Positions 42,053 through 50,276 of a DNA stretch of 64,000 nucleotides are shown here, piece after piece. The stretch's first letter is position 1; each line of letters starts with the position of its first letter. A program made the translations under genes and the position numbers. A model generated the notes under the pieces. It saw only the letters and a program-made list of their open reading frames with translations. It ran no database searches and had not been told where the DNA came from. Source of the DNA: Leptonema sp964619535 (GTDB lineage Bacteria; Spirochaetota; Leptospiria; Leptospirales; Leptonemataceae); assembly GCA_964619535.1 (NCBI GenBank), contig CAZUEX010000004.1:1-64000 (forward strand). Direction: 5' to 3'.

Positions 42053-43413
42053 AAAAGCCTTACTGTTTTGATGTTTACGAAGGAGCGTATCCCTTCGAGG
42101 GATAGTTCGCGGCCGAACCCTGAATCCTTCACACCCCCAAACGGAAGAGCGGGATCAGATCGTACGGTGGCATTGATGAAAACGCTTCCTGCTTCTATGT
42201 GCGGAACCAGTGTCATGGCATGATCGGTGTTCGACGTCCAGATCGAAGCACCGAGGCCGAATCGGCTGTCGTTTGCCAGCTGAATCGCTTCTGCCTCGCT
42301 GGAGAAGCGAAACACCGACGCGACGGGACCGAAGGTCTCTTCATAGTAGATGGTCATAGAAGGGTTCAGTGAGTCTATGATGGTCGGGGCGTAATAGGCG
42401 CCGCTACCGGGCAGGGCATTGCCTCCCAGAACCGTGCGTGCTCCCTGAAACCGCGCATCTTCGACAAGGGCATGCAGCTCATCACGAAGATCCTTGCGAG
42501 CGAGAGGGCCAATCTCTGTTTCTGGCCGTAAGGGATCGCCGACCTTTAGCGATTCCATGCCTTCACGAAATCGTTCGATAAAGGCATCGTAGATGGATTC
42601 ATGAACGATGAAACGTTTCGCTGCTATGCAGCTCTGACCACTGTTCACACACCGTCCCATGACGGCATTCTTTGCCACCAGGTCCACATCGGCATCGGGA
42701 AGAACGATAAAAGGATCGGAGCCACCCAGCTCGAGCACAACAGGCTTCAGATGTTGACCCGCAAGCGTTCCAAGCGATCTACCCGCTGCTTCAGAGCCCG
42801 TAAGCGTTACTGCCTGCACCTGCGGAACAACCGTATCCAGGCGACTGGGGGGCAGAAGAAGGGTGGTGAACACTCCGTCCGGGAAGCCTGCCTTTCGAAA
42901 GATGTCTTCGATTTCCAGCGCGCAGCGGCTGACATTCGAAGAGTGCTTCAGCAGCATGACGTTGCCGGCCATCAGGGCCGGTGCCGCCGCACGGAAAACC
43001 TGCCAGAAAGGAAAATTCCAGGGCATAACGGCCAGTACAATCCCCAAAGGATCAAATCGAACCGATGAACGACGGAATGGAGCAGAGGGACGGAGCTCTT
43101 CCTGCAAAAACCTCTCAGCATGGAGGGCATAGTAGTCGCAGAGTACAGCGCATTTTTGTACTTCGGCAATAGACTCTGAAATGGGCTTCCCCATCTCCCG
43201 GGTCATGATGCGGGCGTATTCCTCTTTGCCGTCGCGCAGCACCTGCGCGGCCCTTGAGAGAAGATTGCAACGATTTTGAATGGACTGATTTTTCCAGTGC
43301 AGGTAGCTCTGGCGCGCCCGGTCAATGGCCGCCTGAACCTGTTCTGGCGAATGAATGGAGAATGTTTCAAGTGTTTCGTCTGTGGCCGGGTTGATGCTGG
43401 TGAGAGTGTCCAT
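42049..43413 (-). CDS. NAD(P)-dependent aldehyde dehydrogenase, succinate-semialdehyde dehydrogenase type
   Basis: A 454-residue ALDH. Visible: LAVMPWNFPFWQVFRAAAPALMAGNVMLLKH (NAD site), VTLTGSEAAG, the general-base Glu in PVVLELGGSDPFIVL, the catalytic Cys in VNSGQSCIAAKRF, YYEETFGPVASVFRF, and the C-terminal PFGGVKDSGFGRE. The short N-terminus and length fit the Sad/YneI-type succinate-semialdehyde dehydrogenase, which uses NAD+ or NADP+. Substrate assignment is by general resemblance. It shares an operon with the upstream chemoreceptor gene (42 bp) and the downstream kinase gene (4-bp overlap), an unusual setting for a metabolic enzyme. Confidence 0.85.
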   Translation of the reverse strand: MDTLTSINPATDETLETFSIHSPEQVQAAIDRARQSYLHWKNQSIQNRCNLLSRAAQVLRDGKEEYARIMTREMGKPISESIAEVQKCAVLCDYYALHAERFLQEELRPSAPFRRSSVRFDPLGIVLAVMPWNFPFWQVFRAAAPALMAGNVMLLKHSSNVSRCALEIEDIFRKAGFPDGVFTTLLLPPSRLDTVVPQVQAVTLTGSEAAGRSLGTLAGQHLKPVVLELGGSDPFIVLPDADVDLVAKNAVMGRCVNSGQSCIAAKRFIVHESIYDAFIERFREGMESLKVGDPLRPETEIGPLARKDLRDELHALVEDARFQGARTVLGGNALPGSGAYYAPTIIDSLNPSMTIYYEETFGPVASVFRFSSEAEAIQLANDSRFGLGASIWTSNTDHAMTLVPHIEAGSVFINATVRSDPALPFGGVKDSGFGRELSLEGIRSFVNIKTVRLL

Positions 43414-43455
43414 AGCTACGATTCATATGCTACCGGCCTCGCGCATATTCAAGGA

Positions 43456-45906
43456 TTATTTGCTGTTTTCTGGCTCGTTTATGTCGGCCTCTGCGCCCTG
43501 CTGGTCCGGCACATCCGAGAAAAACTGTAGAATCTCCTGGAGGTTGCTCGTAGAAGAAAGCAGGGCCTCTGCTTCGTTTTGAATCTGTTCGTTCTGACCG
43601 AGGTGATCCGTCACCGTAGACATAATGTTGTTTAATCCGGTCCCAATTTCCTGAAGCGCATTCTTCTGCTCGACACTGTTTGTATAGATAAACGATACAA
43701 TATCATTGAGCTCGTGATTGTGCTCTGCCACAAACTCGTTCGTCTTGCTGAGTTCGTTGCGGGTGACCGAAATCTCTTCGATCACGTCATTGACCGTGCT
43801 CATATCGACAAGCACCCGGTTAAAGAGCCTGGCGGCCTCTGTGGCATTATTCAGGCCGCGCTGGCTTTCTTCATGGTTACCCTGTACAAGCAGGCTGATG
43901 TCCTTTACGCTCTGCGAGATTCGATCGGCCAGCCGTGAAACCTCATCTGCAACTACAGAGAATCCACGTCCTGCCTCACCTGCTCGCGCCGCTTCGATCG
44001 AGGCATTGAGTGCAAGCAGATGTACCTGTTTTGAAATATCGTTGATGAAAGATACGATCCCTGCGATTTCGCTGGCCCGGTCATCGAGACCACGCATCGT
44101 TTCTTTCAGCTCTTTCAGCAGTGACCGTCCGATCGTTGCCTCGCTTCGAGTAGAGTTATACAGCGTATTGAGCTGATTGACCGTATCGTTCATTTTGGTG
44201 GTCGTAGCCGTTAGCTTCTGAATGGCCTGCATATAACGATCAATGTTGCCCATCTGATAGCGGGTTTTCTCATCGACCGTTTCCACGGTTCGCATGATTT
44301 CCGTAGCGGCGGTGGTGATCTGTTCCATCGTCGTGGAAATGTTCTGAAACTGTCTGTGACTTTCCTCGGCCAGCTGTACGTTTCGCTGGTTTCGCTGCAG
44401 ATTGAGCTGGATCATTCGTCTCGTCTGGTGAATAACGTCCTGCAATCGGTTAACAAAGTGATTCAGATGCATGGAAAGATGGCCGAGGTCATCTCCCGTA
44501 ATGTAATCGATATGTGCCTGCAGGTCACCGGTAGAAAGACGGGTTATCTGCCCCTTCAGAGTTCGAACACTGGCAAGATTAAAGAACAGTAACAGGTGCA
44601 TGCCGCCTGCAAGAAGCAGCGCCAGGGGAAGCATGGCCAGAGAAATATAGAAAAGGAGTGCATCCACCACTCGCGCCAGCTGCCTGGAATCGATCAGTAA
44701 CAGCACGGAAAGGGGCTGATCCCTGTGGGGACCAACAAGGACGTACTCGACATTGTTTTGATAGTAGCGAATGGTTGGCGGTTTTTCGGAAGTTGGAGGT
44801 CCCAGCTCTTTGCCGATGAAGCCAGGATCCGGATGATAGACAATGGACCCTTTGTGATTGGTCAGGACCAGGCCCAGGGCCCGCGGCAGGGAAGAGGTAA
44901 GACTGGAGATCTCGGCTTGCGCATCATAGAGCAGCTGTGGTCCAGACGAGGAACAGTGAACCCGTATGAGAGGCCTGTCTTCTTGCAGCAGATCAACGTA
45001 GAGATGATCTGCTGCAAGGCCTGCATCTGTCTTCGATACTCGCCGGACTGCAGCGGGCCCGGACCTGTGTTGCAGGGCACGCCGGATCTCGTCCACAGAA
45101 GCTTCACGTTTTAGCATCGCGCCAGCTTCTCTACAGTCCGCCTGTATCACTTCGAGATGCTCTTCCAGGCGTGTCTGCAAAAGGGCGCGTACGCCATCGG
45201 TTTTTTCGAGCTCTTCCTGGATCAGGGAGTTCCCTCCTGTAAACCGAATCAGCAGAATCAGCCATCCCGTGAAAAAGGCCATGGCCAGGAAAACAGAGAA
45301 AGATACGAGGTTCCTTGCTCGCGGAAATGCAAGCCACGAAACCGGTGCATTTTGAAACCGAGTCTGGTTCAGCAGATTACCGATAATGATCCGCTGGTAA
45401 ACCAGCAGACAGAATAGAACGGAGCTTCCGGCTATGAGAATCTGTGCCAGCAACAGGGCTGAGTCATAGATGTGCCCGTGTTCGGCTATAAGACGGCTGC
45501 CTATGGCCAGGGCCGTCAGAGCAGTGGAGCGCAGGGCAACGTTGAGCGTGAAGTGATTCGGAAGCGACATAAGACGGTTCACAAGGGAAGCCCGCTCTTT
45601 GCCGCTATGGGCGTCCGGATTTTTCAGGATAACGAAAAAGGTGTCAATGAGATGTCGGTTTCTCAGAAAAAAGGGAAGGCCGGCAAGAGCACTGATGACC
45701 ACCGCCAGGGCGAAGGCAGTCAGAAGAGAAGTAATCTGGCGTGGGGCAGATGGCTCGATGAGGATCCGCACAAGAAGGAATACGGGAACGGCTACAGCGG
45801 CGATAAAGATCTCGGGGATCAGGAAGAGCTGCCGCTTCAGTCCTGCCGCATTCATCGCCACCGGGCGGGATCGCACAGCCTGTAGAATTCGGTCAAAGAT
45901 TAGCAT
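43456..45906 (-). CDS. Methyl-accepting chemotaxis protein with a six-segment N-terminal membrane domain
   Basis: An 816-residue chemoreceptor. Six hydrophobic segments (residues ~27-225) form an N-terminal membrane domain, then an extracytoplasmic sensor (~226-415: VRALLQTRLEEHLEVIQADCRE ... VYHPDPGFIGKELGPPTSE), another membrane segment (~415-440) and a HAMP domain. The signalling tip is seen in FINDISKQVHLLALNASIEAARAGEAGRGFSVVADEVSRLADRISQSV (~645-692). No CheR/CheB-docking pentapeptide at the end (DINEPENSK). The ligand is unknown. It follows the TolC-like gene on the same strand; between them is a 12-bp-stem hairpin. Confidence 0.88.
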   Translation of the reverse strand: MLIFDRILQAVRSRPVAMNAAGLKRQLFLIPEIFIAAVAVPVFLLVRILIEPSAPRQITSLLTAFALAVVISALAGLPFFLRNRHLIDTFFVILKNPDAHSGKERASLVNRLMSLPNHFTLNVALRSTALTALAIGSRLIAEHGHIYDSALLLAQILIAGSSVLFCLLVYQRIIIGNLLNQTRFQNAPVSWLAFPRARNLVSFSVFLAMAFFTGWLILLIRFTGGNSLIQEELEKTDGVRALLQTRLEEHLEVIQADCREAGAMLKREASVDEIRRALQHRSGPAAVRRVSKTDAGLAADHLYVDLLQEDRPLIRVHCSSSGPQLLYDAQAEISSLTSSLPRALGLVLTNHKGSIVYHPDPGFIGKELGPPTSEKPPTIRYYQNNVEYVLVGPHRDQPLSVLLLIDSRQLARVVDALLFYISLAMLPLALLLAGGMHLLLFFNLASVRTLKGQITRLSTGDLQAHIDYITGDDLGHLSMHLNHFVNRLQDVIHQTRRMIQLNLQRNQRNVQLAEESHRQFQNISTTMEQITTAATEIMRTVETVDEKTRYQMGNIDRYMQAIQKLTATTTKMNDTVNQLNTLYNSTRSEATIGRSLLKELKETMRGLDDRASEIAGIVSFINDISKQVHLLALNASIEAARAGEAGRGFSVVADEVSRLADRISQSVKDISLLVQGNHEESQRGLNNATEAARLFNRVLVDMSTVNDVIEEISVTRNELSKTNEFVAEHNHELNDIVSFIYTNSVEQKNALQEIGTGLNNIMSTVTDHLGQNEQIQNEAEALLSSTSNLQEILQFFSDVPDQQGAEADINEPENSK

Positions 45907-45949
45907 CGTTACTCCATGGCCCCGTCCAGGAACGGTGATTCAGAGCCAG

Positions 45950-45976
45950 GCAGCCTTCCGGCTCCCGGAGGGCTGC
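45950..45976 (-). other. Strong hairpin between TolC-like and chemoreceptor genes
   Basis: GCAGCCTTCCGG (45950-45961), CTC, CCGGAGGGCTGC (45965-45976): a 12-bp stem with one G/T wobble. No T-tract follows on either strand, so it is not a standard terminator. It lies just before the chemoreceptor start, where it could protect or attenuate the transcript. Confidence 0.5.
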
Positions 45977-46020
45977 AACTGTCCATGTTGCCTTTTCTGT
46001 GCCGGGACGTGAAGAAGCCG

Positions 46021-47739
46021 TCACCGTTGTATCCGGTTTTCCATTCTGGAAATGACCTCATCGATGTCGATGTTATATTTGGGGAAAATCCGGTTTCTGA
46101 TCATATCGTAACGAACAAGGGCAATGTTATACTGTATTGTCGCGCGGGTCAGAGCCTGTCTGGCCTGTACAAGTGAATCGAGGGCATTTTTTACGGCAAC
46201 GGCCGTAAAGCGACCGCGGCGATAACCGTTAACCAGTCCGTAGTAAAAGGCCTCGGTTTGACGAAGCGCATTCCTGGCCTTTTGCAGCGCCTGGTAGCTG
46301 ACGCGAATCTGTTCGTAGCCCTGAGCGACTTCATCCTTTACCTGTCTGGTTATTTCAGCCTTTTGGATGGTCAGCTGCTTCAGGGTAATGCGTGCATTGC
46401 GCGCCTCGACACGTGCCTCTTCATTCCACAGAGGATATTCCATGTAGAATTCAATCCCGGTTTCCGGGTAGATTCCATCGGGTACGGCATTGAAGGCCGT
46501 TGAGCCATGGCGCCCCCAGTCACGACTGGCGTAGCTTCCACCGATGCGCATTGTGGGCAGCAGATTGTTGTCGGCCAGTTCTGTGGACAGCCGGGCAATC
46601 TCCAGTTGCTTGTCGATGGCCTTCAGATCCGGACGATGCTGCAGTGCATAGTCTGTATCTTTTTGAAGATCGATATCGTCGGGCAGCGTTTCCATAAGAT
46701 CTGTTGCCCCGGAAAGCTTCAGGTTCGGATCAAGATTCAGGGTGCGGAGCAGGTCCCGACGCATCGTATCGCGATTCAGTTCTGCAGCCTCAACCTGGAT
46801 CTCTGCAGAGCTAACAAGGGCATTCCACTGATTCAGCTCGAAGCCTTCGGCCAGTCCGATGTTCAGCTTCTGCCTTGTAATGTTTCTGATGTTTCGCGTG
46901 TTATTCAAAAGCAGCCTGGCCGTTCTTACTTCCTGCTCGGCAATGGCCAGGTTCCAGTAGTCGATCATTGTCTGTACGACAAGACCGGTGAGTTGATATT
47001 CGAGCTGTTCGCGCTTCAGCAATGATTGCTTTCGCGCAATCTCACTGAGTCGCTTTTGACTGTATCCAAAAGCGTTCTTCAGCAGTTCCTGTTGCAGTTT
47101 AATCGATACAGAGCCCGTATGGATGGGAGGCTGTGCCAGGCTGGCCAGAAGGGAGTTTGTCAGGGCTATGGAACCTTCACCGGCATTGGAGTCATAGCGC
47201 GTATCGGATCCTTCGATTCGCATGAAGGTACCGGTTTTGAATGCCCAGTCCATGCCGGCGGTAAAGGTGTTCTGTTGAATCTTTGTACCGGTGAAGATTG
47301 TCGAGGGCAGTGTTTTGTCGGTCTTCTGGTAGTTCTGGGCCTTGAAATCGATCTTCGGTTTGTACTTCGCTTCTTCTTTGATGAGATCTGTGTCTGCCTT
47401 GATGATCTCAAGCTGTTGCAGACGGACTGTATTGTTATTGCGCAGAACGAGTCGTACCGTCTCTTCCATTGTCAGGGAGCGAGGCTGGCCGGAGTCATCC
47501 AGGGGAATGGGCATCAGCTCTTCTGAAAACGGCGCGTTTTCTTCAGCAGTGCTGGCGGACTCTTTTGCTTCTTTGGCTTCTTGGGCTGCCTGTTCTTCAA
47601 CGGGTTCTTCAACAGGTTGTTCGGCGTTGTCGGCATCCTCTGATGGAACAGGTTCCGTGGTCGTCGTTGTCTTACAGGTGGCGACGAGGAAAAAGAATGT
47701 CGTAGAAAGCAGGATGGTCAGGAATGTTCTTGATAGCAT
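46021..47739 (-). CDS. TolC-family outer-membrane efflux protein, lipoprotein type
   Basis: A 572-residue outer-membrane factor. The N-terminus (TILLSTTFFFLVATCKTTTTTE) has a lipoprotein signal with Cys at residue 22; an acidic Glu/Ala-rich linker (~30-75) precedes the TolC body. OEP repeats are seen in both halves (LTMEETVRLVLRNNNTVRLQQLEI ... LRTLNLDPNL, and IDKQLEIARLSTELADNNLLP ... QARQALTRATIQYNIALVRYDMIRN). It forms the exit duct of a type I secretion or RND efflux system, but no inner-membrane pump is next to it. A -10-like TATAAA lies only 5 bases before the ATG and no ribosome site is present. Confidence 0.88.
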   Translation of the reverse strand: MLSRTFLTILLSTTFFFLVATCKTTTTTEPVPSEDADNAEQPVEEPVEEQAAQEAKEAKESASTAEENAPFSEELMPIPLDDSGQPRSLTMEETVRLVLRNNNTVRLQQLEIIKADTDLIKEEAKYKPKIDFKAQNYQKTDKTLPSTIFTGTKIQQNTFTAGMDWAFKTGTFMRIEGSDTRYDSNAGEGSIALTNSLLASLAQPPIHTGSVSIKLQQELLKNAFGYSQKRLSEIARKQSLLKREQLEYQLTGLVVQTMIDYWNLAIAEQEVRTARLLLNNTRNIRNITRQKLNIGLAEGFELNQWNALVSSAEIQVEAAELNRDTMRRDLLRTLNLDPNLKLSGATDLMETLPDDIDLQKDTDYALQHRPDLKAIDKQLEIARLSTELADNNLLPTMRIGGSYASRDWGRHGSTAFNAVPDGIYPETGIEFYMEYPLWNEEARVEARNARITLKQLTIQKAEITRQVKDEVAQGYEQIRVSYQALQKARNALRQTEAFYYGLVNGYRRGRFTAVAVKNALDSLVQARQALTRATIQYNIALVRYDMIRNRIFPKYNIDIDEVISRMENRIQR

Positions 47740-47853
47740 GGCAGTTTATACAATTGTCGGGTTCAAAAATCGTTTCAGGACCGGTTCGTCTATAAAAAAT
47801 ATCGACCGGTTTGCCGTTTCCCTGTTGAAAAAGACGGGGAGGGTTTCCTGTTC
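47740..47853. promoter_or_regulatory. Divergent promoter region of the TolC-like and lipoprotein genes
   Basis: On the minus strand TATAAA (47745-47750) ends 5 bases before the ATG of the TolC-like gene, so the transcript would begin at or near the start codon. On the plus strand nothing clear is seen. The 114 bp contain no gene. Confidence 0.3.
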
Positions 47854-48501
47854 ATGAAGGCAGAGGCAGCAACACAGAAACCGCATGCAGCACTGATTCG
47901 CCGTTGGTGGAAGCACTGTCTGGCCCTTGTTTTCGTCTTGGCCTGTGCCGCACCCGAAACAGGCATAGAGCGCAATCATCCCCCGATCCCCCTTTTTCCA
48001 GGCTACCCGCTGCCTCTGGAGTCTTTACAGCCGGCCAGGCCTTTTATCGTGAAAGGAGATGGCCAGGGGCTTTTTCATCTGGCGAATCAGAATGAGCGGG
48101 CCCTGAAACAGCGCCTGCAGGCAGAGGCCAGGGCCGTGCGTCCTCTACTCTGCGATGGCTGCGGGCCGGAATGTCGGCGTTCTTCTCTGGATCGCATGAA
48201 AGAACAGACAGACAGACGGAACAGGGCTGTGATGAAGCAGCTTCGGCTGCGGCTGGATGCCCTGGAGGCCCGGTTGCAGCAGCAATCCTCGCTGTCGGAG
48301 TTCCGACGTAACCGGCTTTTGCTCGAAACCGTCGCAGAAGAAAGGCTTCTGCATATTCAAAGCTACTGGCTGCAGGCCATAGCTGCCTGCCAGTCTTCTC
48401 CAGTGCCTGAAGGGCGCTGGTTCCTGCCCTATTACACAGCCTACTTTAAACTGGCAAGAGCGCTGCCGGATGATCTTCGCTCGTCAGACTTTTTTCCATA
48501 A
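47854..48501 (+). CDS. Putative lipoprotein of unknown function
   Basis: I do not recognise this 215-residue protein. A long N-terminus (WWKHCLALVFVLACAAP) ends in a lipobox with Cys near residue 31. The mature part is mostly helical and charged (for example RNRAVMKQLRLRLDALEARLQQQSSLSEFRRNRLLLE, a coiled-coil stretch), with four cysteines close together (CDGCGPEC) that could form disulfides. It precedes the LamG-domain gene by 32 bp on the same strand and is probably cotranscribed with it, so the two may form a complex at the cell envelope. Confidence 0.6.
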   Translation: MKAEAATQKPHAALIRRWWKHCLALVFVLACAAPETGIERNHPPIPLFPGYPLPLESLQPARPFIVKGDGQGLFHLANQNERALKQRLQAEARAVRPLLCDGCGPECRRSSLDRMKEQTDRRNRAVMKQLRLRLDALEARLQQQSSLSEFRRNRLLLETVAEERLLHIQSYWLQAIAACQSSPVPEGRWFLPYYTAYFKLARALPDDLRSSDFFP

Positions 48502-48533
48502 AGAGGCCTGAAGAACCGACCGAAACTTGCAGG

Positions 48534-50195
48534 GTGAAGGCCTGGCGATTCGCCCTTTTAACCGTTTGCTCCGTTTGTTCTCTGGCCGCTGCTCCTCGCA
48601 TTGTTCCCGTTCCCGAACGTGTGGAGGTGGATCTGGCGGCCCTGGCCCGGAACAACCCGTTCTTGCATTATAAGAACGGATTACAGCTTGCTGCAGGCAG
48701 GGCCGTAGACCTGAATCGCGCCTTGCTGTATCTCAATTTTGACGAACCCGCTGCTCCGCTGCTGAAGGATCGGCGCGGGCTTTACAGGGTGATTGAGTCG
48801 CAGTATTCACCCTCTGAAGTGGCGCATTCCGGCGATCGTTCGGCCTTTTTTCGCCGTCGCAGTCAGAATATTCGTCTGCGAACAACGGAGGCCCTGTGGC
48901 CACTGAAGCATGAGCAGGCCTTTACGATCAGCTTCTGGATGCGTCCGCGACACTTCTTTCGTTCTTCGAACCTCTTTCGACGAATTGGATATGCCTCCGG
49001 GGAACGGAAGGGCATCGAAATACTGCTGGAACAGAATCGTCTTCGTCTGAACCTTGAGGGAATTTTACGCTACAATGGCGATGTCGGTGCACCGCTCAGC
49101 CTTCGCGTCAATCGACCGCTGAAAAAAGGGCAATGGTATCATGTTGCCGTTTCCTTTGATCGGGCCCGATCAACCGTCATCCTGTTTCTCGACGGTAGAG
49201 AAGAAGGTCGTCTGAGATTTGATCGCAATGGCATTTTGCCGGAGGTCGATTTCAGCGGACCGGAGCTGGCTCCGATTCAGCTTGGAGGCGATTTTATTGG
49301 CCATATTGACGAGTTGATGATTCTGGATCGGGCAGTATCCGAAGAATCCGAGCTGGATACATCGCCCTACGGTCGGCTGCAATACAATCATCGCTCCGGT
49401 CGTGGACGTCTGCCCGTTGTATCGGAAGCGACAGGCGTTTACCAGTTGTTGCCCGCTACTGAATCGATTACGATCAGGGCAAGCGGATCTGCGCGAAATG
49501 GGTCTTCTCTGCGTCTGTATTATAGATTGTCTGAGGCTCCGTTTTCAGCAAACCGCAAAGATCTTGCCTGGAAGCAGTTTGCAGACTTTGCATCCGGGCA
49601 GGATTTTCAAAAGGTGGTGCATCTACCGGCCCGATATATACAGTTGAAGGGCGAATGGCAGCCGGATCCGTCAGGCAGTACAGGCCCGGTTTTGCATTCC
49701 CTTGCCATCGAGCAGCACGTGGTGGATCCACCGATGAAACCCACAGGCGTGCGCATTATCGAAGAGCTTTCACGAGATGGCAGGATCTGCCTGGAGTGGC
49801 GTATCAATCCGGAGATCGAGATTGAGGAAAGAGGAGGCTATATCATTCATATTGGCGTCAGGCCAGGGGAATATGAGGCTGTATTAACAAAGGCCTTCTC
49901 TTCGGATACCCTGATTCGCATTCGTCAGAAGAATCTAAAGGACTTTCCGCTTACGCCGGAAGAGAAAAAGCGCGAGGAACTGCGTCCCGAACAGATTCGC
50001 GAATGGAAGCGGTCGCATATTCGCGTGTTTCTGGATAACCGCCTGCTATCACATGCACGTTTTGTTCAGAACGTTCATCGTCCGCTTCCTTACTTCGAGA
50101 ACAATCATCCCTATTACTTTGCAGTCAGTGCCTTTATAAACGAAAAGGCTCCTTCGAAGATCTCTGAACCGGCCTGGTCCATCTACAGAGAATGA
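48534..50195 (+). CDS. Secreted LamG-like (concanavalin-like jelly roll) protein
   Basis: Signal peptide (residues 1-20, ending SLAAA) on a 553-residue secreted protein. Residues ~60-265 match a LamG jelly roll: ALLYLNFDEPAAP, FTISFWMRPRHFFRSSNLF, KKGQWYHVAVSFDRARSTVILFLDGREEG and GHIDELMILDRAVSEE are the typical strands. The rest (~280-550) has fibronectin-III-like character (GVRIIEELSRDGRICLEWRINPEIE, HPYYFAVSAFINEKAPSKISEP). Such proteins bind carbohydrate or matrix ligands. Start GTG at 48534 has little ribosome-site support. Convergent with acs; terminator hairpins follow. Confidence 0.75.
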   Translation: MKAWRFALLTVCSVCSLAAAPRIVPVPERVEVDLAALARNNPFLHYKNGLQLAAGRAVDLNRALLYLNFDEPAAPLLKDRRGLYRVIESQYSPSEVAHSGDRSAFFRRRSQNIRLRTTEALWPLKHEQAFTISFWMRPRHFFRSSNLFRRIGYASGERKGIEILLEQNRLRLNLEGILRYNGDVGAPLSLRVNRPLKKGQWYHVAVSFDRARSTVILFLDGREEGRLRFDRNGILPEVDFSGPELAPIQLGGDFIGHIDELMILDRAVSEESELDTSPYGRLQYNHRSGRGRLPVVSEATGVYQLLPATESITIRASGSARNGSSLRLYYRLSEAPFSANRKDLAWKQFADFASGQDFQKVVHLPARYIQLKGEWQPDPSGSTGPVLHSLAIEQHVVDPPMKPTGVRIIEELSRDGRICLEWRINPEIEIEERGGYIIHIGVRPGEYEAVLTKAFSSDTLIRIRQKNLKDFPLTPEEKKREELRPEQIREWKRSHIRVFLDNRLLSHARFVQNVHRPLPYFENNHPYYFAVSAFINEKAPSKISEPAWSIYRE

Positions 50196-50216
50196 ACGAC
50201 CGATGCGCCAGGGCAT

Positions 50217-50264
50217 AAAAGGGCCCGGCCTTCTGGCCGGGCTGCAACGGGCCTTCCGGCCCGT
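50217..50264 (-). terminator. Tandem hairpin terminator at the end of acs
   Basis: Two G/C-rich hairpins lie side by side: GCCCGGCC-TTCT-GGCCGGGC (50223-50242) and ACGGGCC-TTCC-GGCCCGT (50247-50264). On the minus strand the first is followed by a short T-tract (TTTT at 50217-50220), so it terminates acs. It may also end the plus-strand LamG gene. Confidence 0.8.
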
Positions 50265-50276
50265 CTTCCGGTGGGA

